From: Shewanella canadensis
GTDB taxonomy: Bacteria; Pseudomonadota; Gammaproteobacteria; Enterobacterales; Shewanellaceae
Length of the DNA: 64,000 nucleotides
Reading direction: 5' to 3'
NCBI RefSeq assembly: GCF_003966225.1
Contig: NZ_RXNU01000006.1
Coordinates: 62,001 to 126,000 of the forward strand
The position numbers and the translations under genes were made by a program. Within the stretch, counting starts at the first letter, position 1. The number at the start of each line of letters is the position of its first letter. Positions 42,547 to 52,366 of this stretch are shown here, piece by piece. Below the pieces are notes generated by a model. That model made no database searches, had not been told where the DNA came from, and saw only the letters and a program-made list of their open reading frames with translations.

Positions 42547-45500
42547 ATGGACGATAAGCCGAATGAAATAGATAGCCCTGCTAAAAGTAAGTACGGCTCT
42601 TTGAGTCTCAGTTTGATTCTATGGTTTCTGATGCTCTCATTAATCCCATTGGTTGGAGTTTCCTGGTTTAGTTATGAGCAAGCGAAACAGAGCCTGGTCA
42701 ATGAGTTGCAAAAGGAGCTGACTCAGTCCTCCTTATTGAGCACAAAAGCCATTCAGAACTGGTTTCAGTATCGAATGGTCGACCTTAATGTTGAAGCCGC
42801 TTCTCCCAATAACTCCCTCTTACTGCAGTCACTTATTGCGGGGCTGGAGAGGAGTAAATTGGAGGGCGATGAGTATGTTCGAACTTCTGAGTGGGAGCAG
42901 ATAGTCGACACCTATCAGCATGAGCTTCTGGCGAAGGCTCATCAGTATGATTATATCAGCGATCTGTATTTGCTCGATACGCAGGGAAATATCCTCTTTA
43001 CCGTGACCAAAGAGGAGGATCTGGGTCAGAATATTTTTAGTGAACAATTCAGAGATTCGCTGTTTTCGACCGGTGTTCGTTTAGCGCTTGATACCGGCGA
43101 TGCTAATTTTTCCGGATTAGAGCGCTATGAAGCGTCATCTGAGTCTATTGCGGGTTTCATCAGTGTACTCCTGTTTGATGAGTTTGGAGAGCCCATCGGG
43201 GTTTTCGCTATCCAGTTAAAGTTTGAGAAGATATTGAATCTATTAGGTTCTACTATCGGAGGGCATAGTTCGTTATCACACTACCTGATAGCTGAAGATG
43301 GCACATTAAGAACGCCCATAAAAGATAATTGGAATGAAGTGCTTGTGAGAAAAATTGATACTTTTCAATTTAACTCCTGGCGTGACAAATATCAATTGCG
43401 CAACAGCGATAGCAGGAATGCTGGTGTGGTTGAGCCAAGTATTAGAGAGTCGGCCTCAGAGTATATAGGTCCTAATGGCCAGAAAGTCATTGGCATTCAT
43501 CAGGAGGTGAAACTGGCTAATGTGACCTGGCTACTCATTAGCGAGTTAGAGCGGGATGAAGCGTTATCGGCAATAAACTGGTTAGGCAAGATAACCATGT
43601 TTTTAGTCATGCTAACCGCTTTAGTAGTGATCATATCGGCTATCTATATCACTCGAAAAATCACATATCCGATTAAGGTGTTAGCGGCGGCGAGCCTGAA
43701 GATGGCCTCCGGGAAGGAGGTGGGTGAAATAACCATCGAGAGTCATAATGAGATAGGCCAACTGACCGATGCATTTAACTCTATGCTGGTTTCAAGAAAG
43801 GCTCATGAGCAGGCCCTATACAAGGCAAATGAACAAACTCAATCGGCAATAGATAGCTTAGAGGGGCAAAAATTTGCACTCGATCAGCATTCAATCGTCG
43901 CCGTGACAGACCTTAAGGGCACGATCACCTATGTTAATCGGCTTTTTTCTGAGATCAGTGGATATGCCCCCGAAGAGCTTCTGGGTAAAAATCACAGAAT
44001 ACTCAACTCGGGTCATCACCCCCGGGGCTTTTTTAAACAGATGTACGAGGTGATCACTAAGGGAGAGGTATGGAACGCCGAGATCTGTAATAGAGCCAAA
44101 GATGGCACCTTGTATTGGGTCGATACGACGGTTGTTCCGCTTAAAGATGCTGATGGTAATCCCCATAGTTATATTGCCATTCGCACCGATATCACCGAAC
44201 GAATGAACGCATCGATAAAGACCAATGAAGCACTCTCTTTGATGCATTCGGTACTGGAATCTACCGATAACGGCATCCTGGTGACCAGCATTCAAGGCAA
44301 GATACTGCAGGTCAATAATCGTTTCATGGAACTCTGGAAGATAACAGATGATAACTTGATTGGAAGCGATGACTCTGTGCTCGCCCATCACGCAAAATCT
44401 CAACTTGTCGATCCAAAAACCTTTATACAAGGTATTGAGCGGCTCTACACAGAGCCTGAGCTTGAGTTATTCGATACTTTAGAATTTAAAGATGGCAGGG
44501 TATTTGAGCGAGTTTCACTTCCTATGATCTCCGAAGGTGGGGTCCTTGGTCGGGTTTGGAGTTTTCGGGATGTTACCGAGAGTATGAATATTCAAAATGA
44601 GCTGATGTTGGCTAAAGAGGGAGCCGAGCAGGCGGTCAAAGCCAAGAGTGAGTTTTTGGCCAGCATGAGTCATGAGATACGCACCCCGATGAATGGCGTG
44701 CTGGGTATGCTGGGCTTGTTACTCAATACTAAATTGTCGGATTTTCAGCGCCGAAGAGTGAGTATCGCCCAATCGAGTGCTGAATCTTTACTGACTCTTA
44801 TCAACGATATTCTCGACTATTCTAAAATTGATGCCGGTAAGCTTGAGCTCGAAAATTTAGATTTTAATTTACGCGGTATGCTGGGAGAGTTTGCCGAAGG
44901 TATGGCGCATCTGGCACAGGATAAAAATCTTGAGCTCATACTAGACGTCAAAGGGGTCGAGCACTCTATAGTCAATGGCGACCCCGGGCGTCTTCGACAA
45001 GCATTAACTAACCTTACGGGTAATGCGATTAAGTTTACCAAGCAGGGGGAGGTGGTCATTAAGGCCGAGCTTACTCCCTGTGATGATGAGACATTATGGC
45101 GTTTCAAATGTTCGGTTTCAGATACCGGCATTGGTATCGCAGAGGATAAAATGGACTCATTGTTTGACTCTTTCAGTCAGGTGGATGCTTCAACGACCCG
45201 AAAGTACGGCGGAACCGGGTTAGGGCTCGCCATCGTCGATAAAGTCTGCCACCTGATGGGAGGATCTGTATCGGTAGAGAGTGAAGAGGGGCAGGGGAGT
45301 TGTTTCAGCTTCGAGGTGAGTTTAGGGCGAAGTGAACATTCACACTTGGTTGTGCCTAAGGTCGATATTACCGCCTTAAAGTTACTGGTCGTCGATGATA
45401 ATGAAACCAATAGAGAGGTGATTCGTGGTCAGCTGGAATATTGGGGAGCCGATGTAGTCGAAGCTAAGAGTGGCCCCGAGGCCATTCAAATCTGTGAAGA

Positions 45501-46944
45501 GTATTTTGAAGATCCGGATAAGCAACAATTCGATGTGGCATTTTTAGATATGCAGATGGCCGATATGGACGGGGCCGAGCTGGGAAAGAGGCTAAAAGCA
45601 GACAGAAGATTTGAACCGATTAAACTGGTAATGATGACCTCTATGTCACAAATTGGTGATGCAAACTTCTTCGCCGAACTCGGTTTTAGTGCCTATTTCC
45701 CTAAGCCCACAACGACATCCGATCTATTTGATGCTTTATCGATTGTTTCTGAAGGAGGCAAAGTCCTTCAAGAGGCAAAGCCATTGGTGACTCATCATTA
45801 CCTACAGTCATTGAGCCATGTTGAGGAGGGGAAGGAGTTTCGCTGGCCCGAAGATTCCCACATTCTTTTAGTCGAAGATAATTACGTCAACCAGCTGGTT
45901 GCCAAGGGGATTTTAGAAGATTTAGGTTTGCCTGCAGAGATTGCAGATAATGGCGTGTTGGCATTGGAACAGTTGCGGCAAGGTGGCAGCAAGCCATACT
46001 CACTGATATTGATGGACTGTCAAATGCCTGAGCTCGATGGCTACGAGACCACCAGGCAGATCAGAGCCGGAAATGCGGGTGAACAATATCTTGATATTCC
46101 TATTGTGGCGATGACGGCAAACGCCATGATGGGAGATAAAGAGAAGTGTTTAGATGCCGGGATGAGTGACTATCTTTCTAAACCTATAGATTCAGACAAA
46201 CTGCGTATAAAACTATATCAATGGCTTACCGTTAATCATGGTGAGCAAGGAGGAAAAGAAGCGGATCTGTTTTCTCCTCCTGTTGAATCAAAGCCTAATG
46301 AACAAGACGCTCAAGTGGGTGAATGCCAGACCTGGGATAGAGAGGGCTTAATGAAGCGAGCCATGGGGAAGGAGTCACTCTTTAATTCAATCGTGACCCT
46401 TTTTATGGAGGATATCCCCACTCGGGTAGATTCACTCTTGCTTGCAGCAGAATGTGAAAATATCGAGCAGCTCAGGCAATCGGCGCATACGGTTAAGGGC
46501 GTTGCGGCTAATATAGGGGCAGAAATGCTACGGAAAGAGGCCGAAACGATTGAGTCAGCAGCGAAAATTTTCGATATCGATTCGATTAAGAAAAATATAC
46601 CTGCTTTTAGTTTGGCCTATAGTGAATTGAAAGCTTGTATCGAAGACTTTCAAAGTAACAATGTCCCGCAACTTCAGCAACAGAAATGCATTAGTGAGGA
46701 TGAGTTAAATCTGATGCTGGAGGATATTGGCAACCTTCTCGAGGATGGCAGTTATATCGATGTGGATGATTTTTCCAGTCTAAAGTGGGCGAGCGAAAAT
46801 ACAACCATGCAGGAACGGTGTAACCAGCTACTGAATCAACTGGCCGATTTTGAGCATGCCGAAGCCACAACTACATTAAGACTGCTAACTAAAGCGCTAA
46901 CTGAAAGTCACTCGATACTCAACAAGGACCTGGTTAATGAATGA
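42547..46944 (+). CDS. Hybrid sensor histidine kinase with Cache, HAMP, two PAS, two REC and HPt domains
   Basis: 1465 residues from ATG 42547 (AAGG five bases upstream; GTG 42541 is possible). Domains in order: TM1 at about 22-42, a periplasmic double-Cache-like sensor at about 45-345, and TM2 at about 350-370. Then HAMP (375-425), PAS with PAC (445-555) and a second PAS (565-685). HisKA has the phospho-His in SMSHEIRTPMNGVLG at about 709. HATPase spans 790-930 (GTGLGLAIVDKV). REC1 has Asp about 1001 in FLDMQMADMDG, and REC2 Asp about 1157 in LMDCQMPELDG. HPt has His about 1314 in SAHTVKG. It supports a full His-Asp-His-Asp relay. Stop overlaps the start of the next gene. Confidence 0.95.
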   Translation: MDDKPNEIDSPAKSKYGSLSLSLILWFLMLSLIPLVGVSWFSYEQAKQSLVNELQKELTQSSLLSTKAIQNWFQYRMVDLNVEAASPNNSLLLQSLIAGLERSKLEGDEYVRTSEWEQIVDTYQHELLAKAHQYDYISDLYLLDTQGNILFTVTKEEDLGQNIFSEQFRDSLFSTGVRLALDTGDANFSGLERYEASSESIAGFISVLLFDEFGEPIGVFAIQLKFEKILNLLGSTIGGHSSLSHYLIAEDGTLRTPIKDNWNEVLVRKIDTFQFNSWRDKYQLRNSDSRNAGVVEPSIRESASEYIGPNGQKVIGIHQEVKLANVTWLLISELERDEALSAINWLGKITMFLVMLTALVVIISAIYITRKITYPIKVLAAASLKMASGKEVGEITIESHNEIGQLTDAFNSMLVSRKAHEQALYKANEQTQSAIDSLEGQKFALDQHSIVAVTDLKGTITYVNRLFSEISGYAPEELLGKNHRILNSGHHPRGFFKQMYEVITKGEVWNAEICNRAKDGTLYWVDTTVVPLKDADGNPHSYIAIRTDITERMNASIKTNEALSLMHSVLESTDNGILVTSIQGKILQVNNRFMELWKITDDNLIGSDDSVLAHHAKSQLVDPKTFIQGIERLYTEPELELFDTLEFKDGRVFERVSLPMISEGGVLGRVWSFRDVTESMNIQNELMLAKEGAEQAVKAKSEFLASMSHEIRTPMNGVLGMLGLLLNTKLSDFQRRRVSIAQSSAESLLTLINDILDYSKIDAGKLELENLDFNLRGMLGEFAEGMAHLAQDKNLELILDVKGVEHSIVNGDPGRLRQALTNLTGNAIKFTKQGEVVIKAELTPCDDETLWRFKCSVSDTGIGIAEDKMDSLFDSFSQVDASTTRKYGGTGLGLAIVDKVCHLMGGSVSVESEEGQGSCFSFEVSLGRSEHSHLVVPKVDITALKLLVVDDNETNREVIRGQLEYWGADVVEAKSGPEAIQICEEYFEDPDKQQFDVAFLDMQMADMDGAELGKRLKADRRFEPIKLVMMTSMSQIGDANFFAELGFSAYFPKPTTTSDLFDALSIVSEGGKVLQEAKPLVTHHYLQSLSHVEEGKEFRWPEDSHILLVEDNYVNQLVAKGILEDLGLPAEIADNGVLALEQLRQGGSKPYSLILMDCQMPELDGYETTRQIRAGNAGEQYLDIPIVAMTANAMMGDKEKCLDAGMSDYLSKPIDSDKLRIKLYQWLTVNHGEQGGKEADLFSPPVESKPNEQDAQVGECQTWDREGLMKRAMGKESLFNSIVTLFMEDIPTRVDSLLLAAECENIEQLRQSAHTVKGVAANIGAEMLRKEAETIESAAKIFDIDSIKKNIPAFSLAYSELKACIEDFQSNNVPQLQQQKCISEDELNLMLEDIGNLLEDGSYIDVDDFSSLKWASENTTMQERCNQLLNQLADFEHAEATTTLRLLTKALTESHSILNKDLVNE

Positions 46945-47845
46945 CTTACCAACTATTTTGATCGTTGATGATACACGGACCAATATTCAACTCTTGGCTG
47001 GATGTTTAAAAAAAGACTATCGGCTAAAAATTGCAATGAATGGGCAGCGATGTCTCGAACTCGCACGCACTGCGCCCTTGCCTGATCTCATTTTATTGGA
47101 TGTGGTTATGCCAGAAATGGATGGTTATGAAGTATGTCGGAAGCTTAAGGCTAATCCACATACTCAGCATGTGCCTATCATCTTCGTGACTGGGAGAGAT
47201 AGTGATGATGAGGAGGAGTATGGCTTACAACTCGGAGCAGTAGACTACATCACTAAGCCCATTCGTCCCGCTATCGTTACCGCCCGGGTAAGTACTCAGA
47301 TCATGTTGAAACAAAAGAGTGATGAATTGCGCAATATGGCGCTGCACGATCAACTTACCCAGCTTTATAACCGACACTTCCTGATCGAAGCTGCCAATCA
47401 AAAAGTGGCGGAATCTATCCGCCACAGCAATCCATTGTCGATATTGATGATAGATATCGATCATTTCAAGCTGGTCAACGATCAGTTCGGCCATCAGGCC
47501 GGGGATAGTGTGCTGCAGGCCGTTGCTAAAGTTTTAGCCGAGAGTAATCGCAAAGAGGATGTGGTAGCACGTTTCGGTGGGGAGGAGTTTGTTGCCTTGT
47601 TTGAGCATTGCTCAATAGAAAGTGCCGAGGAAAAGGCTGAGATGTTAAGGGGGAAAATTGAACGATTAATGCCGGCAGGGATCCCTGTCACCGCCAGTTT
47701 TGGTGTGGCAGAGCTTAGGCCTAATGAAGAGAGTTTCGAACAACTATTGGCGCGCGCCGATGAAGCCGTTTATCGCGCGAAAGAGTTGGGAAGAAATAGA
47801 GTCGTACCGGCCACGATTCAGTTAAGTTGTGATGAAAACTATTAG
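46937..47845 (+). CDS. Response regulator diguanylate cyclase (REC-GGDEF)
   Basis: 302 residues. REC domain 1-120 with the phosphoacceptor Asp55 (LILLDVVMPEMDGYEVC) and conserved Lys (DYITKPIRP). The GGDEF domain (about 130-300) has ILMIDIDHFKLVNDQFGHQA and active site ARFGGEEFVALF, with the RxxD inhibitory site (RKED) five residues before it. PleD/WspR-type output: phosphorylation should promote dimerisation and c-di-GMP synthesis. It overlaps the kinase gene by 8 bp and has AAGGA eight bases before its ATG, so the two are co-translated and this is the likely relay target. Confidence 0.95.
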   Translation: MNDLPTILIVDDTRTNIQLLAGCLKKDYRLKIAMNGQRCLELARTAPLPDLILLDVVMPEMDGYEVCRKLKANPHTQHVPIIFVTGRDSDDEEEYGLQLGAVDYITKPIRPAIVTARVSTQIMLKQKSDELRNMALHDQLTQLYNRHFLIEAANQKVAESIRHSNPLSILMIDIDHFKLVNDQFGHQAGDSVLQAVAKVLAESNRKEDVVARFGGEEFVALFEHCSIESAEEKAEMLRGKIERLMPAGIPVTASFGVAELRPNEESFEQLLARADEAVYRAKELGRNRVVPATIQLSCDENY

Positions 47846-47967
47846 CAAAAAATTATTCGTAAAAATTATTAGTAGAAAATCATTCAGGGCGTTTCACTCA
47901 GTACCGCCATTTTATGTGGCTGAATGAGTTAAAGCGGCTAAGTTAAGCATTTACCGGAGAGTCAGAG

Positions 47968-49197
47968 ATGAAGCAAGGTTCTAATATATTAATCGTTGAT
48001 GATACTGCTATTAGTCGTTTAATACTCAGGGGGATGCTTGAGGATAAGTATCGTGTTACCGAAGCCGATAGCGGTGAAACTTGCCTGACCATGATAAAGC
48101 AGTCCATTCCGGATCTGTTACTGCTGGATGTCGATATGCCGGGCTTAACCGGTTATGAGGTGTGTGTTGCACTGAGAAAAGAATCAGTCACTGCAAAATT
48201 ACCCATTATTTTCGTATCAGCCCTCGATACCGTTGAGGAAAGGCTGGCAGGCTTTGAAGCTGGAGCCAATGATTATATTGTTAAACCCGCCGATCCGGAA
48301 GTGCTTAATGAAAAAGTCGATGCCTGCCTCGAGCGGTATTTAGAGGTGTTTAATGCCGAGCAGTCGGCATTCGAAGCAACAGAGATAGCCATGGAGGCCA
48401 TGACTGTCAGCAGTGAATTAGGCCAGATAGTTAAATTTATTAAGGATGTACAATCCATTGAGCATCCCCATGAGGTGGGTCTTGCCATCATAAGCATTCT
48501 CAGGAACTTTGGGATGCATTCTGTGGCGAGAGTTGACACCGGCTCCGTTGTTTTTGTGGACTGCGGCGAAAACAGTATGGAAGCACAAGTGCTTTCTCGG
48601 TTTGTTGTTCATAGTGAACGAATATTGAGTGTGGGGATCCGTACCGTTATCAGAGCGCCGCATATCGTCTTGCTTATCAAGGATATGCCTTTAGATGATG
48701 AGAAACGATGCGGAAGGTTCAGGGATCATATTGCTGTATTAATGGATATCGCAGGTGCTCATCTGGCCACCTTAAAAACACGTGAGGAGATGGTTGAGCA
48801 AAGACAGCTCATTTTTACTCAGGTTATTGCCGTTGCCGAGAAGCAATTGGAGTTAACGACCGAGCGACTGATTGAACATGACAGGCATTCTCAAGGGATC
48901 ATGCATAGTATGGTCAATCAATTAGAGGGGATGCTTTTTGGGCTCGGGCTGGAGGATGATCAGGAGAAACAACTTATGGCTCTTGCAGATCAGACATCGT
49001 TAAAGATAGAAGAGACTCAGGGTGAAACACAGCTGGTGAGCAAAGAGTTAGGCACGATACTCGAAAGCTTATATGATTTTTTCAATACTCTTAACGATAA
49101 CACTCACCGTGACGATGTTTATGATAGCGGTTATGAAGGATCTGCGCGTAATGAGCGTTCTCCCTTTGAGGTAAACTCGGCTGATATGAGGTCATGA
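47968..49197 (+). CDS. Response regulator with unassigned C-terminal output domain
   Basis: 409 residues, GGAGA before the ATG. REC domain 1-122 with phosphoacceptor Asp54 (LLLLDVDMPGLTGYEV), switch residues VSALDT and Lys in YIVKPADPE. The remaining 285 residues are not a known DNA-binding, GGDEF or HD-GYP output. They begin with a Glu-rich helix, then a GAF-like region (about 165-270: EHPHEVGLAIISILRNFGMH, VLLIKDMPLDDEK), and end in coiled-coil helices (about 275-370) with a polar tail. The gene is 122 nt after the GGDEF regulator and likely part of the same module. Confidence 0.82.
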   Translation: MKQGSNILIVDDTAISRLILRGMLEDKYRVTEADSGETCLTMIKQSIPDLLLLDVDMPGLTGYEVCVALRKESVTAKLPIIFVSALDTVEERLAGFEAGANDYIVKPADPEVLNEKVDACLERYLEVFNAEQSAFEATEIAMEAMTVSSELGQIVKFIKDVQSIEHPHEVGLAIISILRNFGMHSVARVDTGSVVFVDCGENSMEAQVLSRFVVHSERILSVGIRTVIRAPHIVLLIKDMPLDDEKRCGRFRDHIAVLMDIAGAHLATLKTREEMVEQRQLIFTQVIAVAEKQLELTTERLIEHDRHSQGIMHSMVNQLEGMLFGLGLEDDQEKQLMALADQTSLKIEETQGETQLVSKELGTILESLYDFFNTLNDNTHRDDVYDSGYEGSARNERSPFEVNSADMRS

Positions 49198-49315
49198 CTT
49201 TCTTATTGTTGCCTCAGTTTAGAACCTGTCTTTTTGAGGGGGGGGGATTTAATTAAGTAGATATTGGGATTAAGCATGTCTCATGGTGCTGATGCTCACA
49301 GGTATTAGTACTTGT

Positions 49316-50314
49316 TCACAACTGCCAGCTGATGATCAATGAGCCATAACCATGCCATTCATCGGTATCGCTCTGGTACTCTTTGGTGTAAGCATTAAAA
49401 CTCCATGCAAGAGACCAGCTTGGATGGGACCAGATAATGCCGGTGGTGACACCAGCCTGATTGTTTTCAAGCTCAACATGGGAGTCGTAGGAAAGGCTGC
49501 CATCTATGGTCAGATCATTGAATCGATAACCTAGGTAAGCCCGGGTGAAGAATATCCAGTTACTGGACTTAGCGGTGGCTGAGATATTTCCGAATTGACC
49601 AGTATGCTGGCTTAAGCGACCAAATGAGTCTGATAAATTAGTTCCCCATCTGAAGGTTAACCCTAGATCCGTTTCGCTGCGAAAATTCCCGGCTTGTGAA
49701 TGACTAAAGCCGCTCAGCTCCCATTGGGTTTCACCTATAAATGCATTATTGAATGCATCTCTCCGCAAAATGAGCGCATCTACCTCATAGGCAATTTGAA
49801 CTGTAAATTGATTTTCAATCTGGTGTTGCCAGCCATTTGGTGTCGATGATCCCGTCAGCTTATGGACCACCTCCTGTAGCTGCTCGGTACCGGAAGCAGG
49901 TCCTAAAATACCCAATGATAACCAGTTTTTCTGGGCCCAGTTTTTTCCGTAAGTTGCGGTATGACTTTCAAATGCTAAGTAGCCGGCATAGGGTCGATCG
50001 TAGGGTTGAGGAGTCTCAATCTCGATTTCACCGGGTGTCCACATCTGCTGTGTGAGTTTCACTCCCCATGCTTGTTCTGCATCGTTCTGCTTGAAGCTAA
50101 ACAAACTTTGCCAACGTATAGGGGAGGTTGTGTCATCCAGGTTTTGCACCGGAGCACTCTCCCAACCAAGCATTAAGCCGTTGGTATAGTTACCGTCATC
50201 ACTGAAGACGAAGTCATTATCTACCTGCAGATACCATTGCCCTGCACTTACCCAAGGAGAGATGAGTAACAGAAAAGAGGTACTGATAAAGCGTTTTGAA
50301 ACCTGATAGTTCAT
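49316..50314 (-). CDS. lpxR: Outer-membrane lipid A deacylase LpxR family
   Basis: 332 residues from ATG 50314 (GGAG six bases upstream; the frame to 50389 is an unneeded extension). Signal peptide ends PWVSA. Family motifs: QVDNDFVFSDDGNYTNGL near the mature N-terminus, with the conserved Asn/Asp residues of the Ca2+ site, and RPYAGYLAFES. LGILGPASGTEQLQEVVH carries the conserved catalytic-region residues. It ends in a barrel strand (GYGSLIISWQL). LpxR removes the 3'-acyloxyacyl chain from lipid A at the cell surface, lowering endotoxicity. Activity here is inferred from motifs. Confidence 0.85.
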   Translation of the reverse strand: MNYQVSKRFISTSFLLLISPWVSAGQWYLQVDNDFVFSDDGNYTNGLMLGWESAPVQNLDDTTSPIRWQSLFSFKQNDAEQAWGVKLTQQMWTPGEIEIETPQPYDRPYAGYLAFESHTATYGKNWAQKNWLSLGILGPASGTEQLQEVVHKLTGSSTPNGWQHQIENQFTVQIAYEVDALILRRDAFNNAFIGETQWELSGFSHSQAGNFRSETDLGLTFRWGTNLSDSFGRLSQHTGQFGNISATAKSSNWIFFTRAYLGYRFNDLTIDGSLSYDSHVELENNQAGVTTGIIWSHPSWSLAWSFNAYTKEYQSDTDEWHGYGSLIISWQL

Positions 50315-50461
50315 ATTCAGCTCCAATAAACGACAGTAAGTGATAAAAGTATGCTCTTGAGCATAAACAGATCCCTGGCAACTCTTCAAGGGAATAGATG
50401 TGACGCTTTGTATAACTTTATCAAGATGGAGCGCGAGCCAAGACCAGTATAGACTATCGAC

Positions 50462-50923
50462 TTAGTGGATCACTTGTTTGGATACCGCTTCGAATCCGTT
50501 TAATGAAAAGCTTTGATCATAAAATTGCACCCGAGCAGCACCTTGCATTATACCAATGAGTTTCATGCTGGCTTTCCCATTAACCTCTGCGAAAGAGACG
50601 CCCTGATTGCATCCAATTAATGCAGGAAATGACAGAAGCTGTAATGCTTTATTGACTTCGAGTTCGACATCTATGCTGGTGGGGATGGGCTTAAACAGCG
50701 CATCTTGGCCGCCACAATAAGCCAGATCGTCAAGGTGGGTAAAAACCACTACCGCTTTGCCCGCACCAGTGTCGACAAGTTTCATCTTCTGGTATCCGTG
50801 GCTTGAGACGATAGCGGCTTGAGCTTGAGAATGCTGTAGGGTCCAAAGCTCACGATTGAACTCATCCGCGAAACTGGCACCAGAGCCTAGTAAAATACAG
50901 ACGCCAACAATTATCTTTCTCAT
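50462..50923 (-). CDS. Periplasmic hypothetical protein
   Basis: 153 residues, GGGGGAG four bases before the ATG. Signal peptide (1-19, GSGASFA). Three cysteines in the mature part (YCGGQDALF and IGCNQGV are a plausible disulfide pair). Mixed alpha/beta pattern, no recognised domain. It lies 148 nt before the LpxR gene on the same strand; co-transcription is possible but not shown. Confidence 0.65.
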   Translation of the reverse strand: MRKIIVGVCILLGSGASFADEFNRELWTLQHSQAQAAIVSSHGYQKMKLVDTGAGKAVVVFTHLDDLAYCGGQDALFKPIPTSIDVELEVNKALQLLSFPALIGCNQGVSFAEVNGKASMKLIGIMQGAARVQFYDQSFSLNGFEAVSKQVIH

Positions 50924-51067
50924 GACTCTCCCCCTAAAACTCGATGTTTTCTCATCAAGGCTAGTCGATACGCCCTTAACTCACGCTGAATAAAGCACCG
51001 TTCTGTATCGACTTAGTGATGATATTTTTCCACTTCCATTTGTCTAATACTGTTTAATATAATATGA

Positions 51068-51137
51068 ATCGCGCGCAATTGAGTTGCGCGCAACTTGTCG
51101 GCGTGGTATAAATTACGTTAATTCAGTTGCGCACAAT
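51068..51137 (+). promoter_or_regulatory. Promoter and three palindromic operator-like sites of ohr
   Basis: A -35 TTGCGC (51084-51089) and -10 TATAAA (51107-51112) with 17-bp spacing. Three related 12-mers: ATCGCGCGCAAT (51068-51079), the perfect palindrome GTTGCGCGCAAC (51083-51094) overlapping the -35, and GTTGCGCACAAT (51126-51137) just past the likely start point. Arrangement fits repression by an OhrR-type MarR regulator, whose gene is not seen in this window. Confidence 0.75.
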
Positions 51138-51203
51138 CTTTATCGGTGATGTTTATCGGAAGTTTAGGTAATGTGCCCCTTTTACTAAATACGGAGTTAA
51201 ACA

Positions 51204-51626
51204 ATGAAAGCACTATATAGCACTCAAGCAACGGCTAGCGCAGGACGTAATGGCAATGTCGCAACAGATGATGGCAAGTTATCCTTAGCATTAAGCTATC
51301 CTAAAGAGATGGGAGGCTCGGGAGAGGCGACCAACCCGGAACAACTTTTTGCCGCAGGTTATAGCGCCTGTTTTTCAAATGCCCTGTTGCATGTTGCCCG
51401 TGAAGGTAAGTTGGCCTTAACGCAAGCGCCGGTAACTGCAACCGTGGGTATTGGAGTCAGAGAAGAGGGCGGGTTTGGATTATCCGTTGCCCTGACCGTA
51501 GAGCTGGAGTTGCCTCAAGAACAAGCCGTAGCTTTGGTGAGGAAAGCGCACCTTGTCTGCCCATATTCAAATGCGGTTCGTAACAATATCGATGTGGCGC
51601 TAACGGTAAACGGCGAGAGCATCTAA
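51204..51626 (+). CDS. ohr: Organic hydroperoxide resistance protein (Ohr)
   Basis: 140 residues, full length, GGAG before the ATG. Both catalytic cysteines are present: Cys56 in AAGYSACFSNALLH and Cys119 in KAHLVCPYSNAVRNN. The Arg of the active site is in the TASAGRNGNVATDD region. It reduces organic and fatty-acid hydroperoxides using lipoylated or thiol donors in the cytoplasm. The promoter carries tandem palindromes. The DoxX gene follows after 80 nt, likely in the same transcript. Confidence 0.95.
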   Translation: MKALYSTQATASAGRNGNVATDDGKLSLALSYPKEMGGSGEATNPEQLFAAGYSACFSNALLHVAREGKLALTQAPVTATVGIGVREEGGFGLSVALTVELELPQEQAVALVRKAHLVCPYSNAVRNNIDVALTVNGESI

Positions 51627-51706
51627 CTTTAGCGATGCTCTGAATATATGAGTTAGGGTATTAATATTAAGGGCTAATTCATACAGGCCGTTGAGAGAGA
51701 ACGAAG

Positions 51707-52093
51707 ATGAATCAAAAATTTGTGACTGTGGGGCGGGTAATGCTGGCACTTTATTTCTTACTGCCCGGTATTATGAAATTTGTCAGTTGGGATATGCATA
51801 TCACCTTAATGGAAGCCCATGGGATGATCATGATCCCTCAACTGCTGGCTGCGGCGGCAATCTTCGAGATCACTGCCGCCATTGCCCTGTTGATGAACCG
51901 TTATACCGCGCTGGTATCGATACTGCTTGCACTGCTTGTGGTGGTGATAAATGTCAGCTTGCATGATTTTTGGAACTTCACAGGAATCGAAGCCGCCCAT
52001 GAGATGCAAAACTTCATTAAAAACCTTGGGATCCTGGCAGGGCTGCTTGTGTTAGCCGGTCACTCTGGAGAAAAATCCAAAGATAAAAACTAA
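51707..52093 (+). CDS. DoxX-family membrane protein
   Basis: 128 residues, four hydrophobic helices: GRVMLALYFLLPGIMKFVSW, MIPQLLAAAAIFEITAAIAL, ALVSILLALLVVVINVSL and NFIKNLGILAGLLVLAG, with a short Lys-rich tail. This is the DoxX/DoxD-like fold. Members are often near oxidative or thiol stress genes, which matches the ohr neighbour 80 nt upstream. The function in this setting is not established. A frame at 51691-51966 is a shadow of this gene. Confidence 0.88.
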   Translation: MNQKFVTVGRVMLALYFLLPGIMKFVSWDMHITLMEAHGMIMIPQLLAAAAIFEITAAIALLMNRYTALVSILLALLVVVINVSLHDFWNFTGIEAAHEMQNFIKNLGILAGLLVLAGHSGEKSKDKN

Positions 52094-52184
52094 TCTTAAG
52101 GCTGTGGGCTTATCCGGCCTTGAATAATGGAGAGTATAACTGAGCTTATTCAGCCTCTGAAAAATAGCATTGAGATTTAGATGA

Positions 52185-52215
52185 AAACGGCTAACTCAAA
52201 TCGGTTAGCTTTTTT
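52185..52215 (+). terminator. Terminator-like hairpin after doxX
   Basis: GCTAAC-TCAAATCG-GTTAGC then TTTTTT: a 6-bp perfect stem with A-rich sequence upstream, about 95 nt after the doxX stop. Confidence 0.75.
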
Positions 52216-52366
52216 CAGTATTAGACATAGACTGGGATCATCGGCGATTAGAAGACGAGAGATAGATCTGTCTTTACCTTTCTCGTCATCCATTTAGCTT
52301 GAACTCTGCTCCTATCATGGGCAAAATCTAGCCACCTGAAAACGTTTGAATGTATTGGTTAATTGA

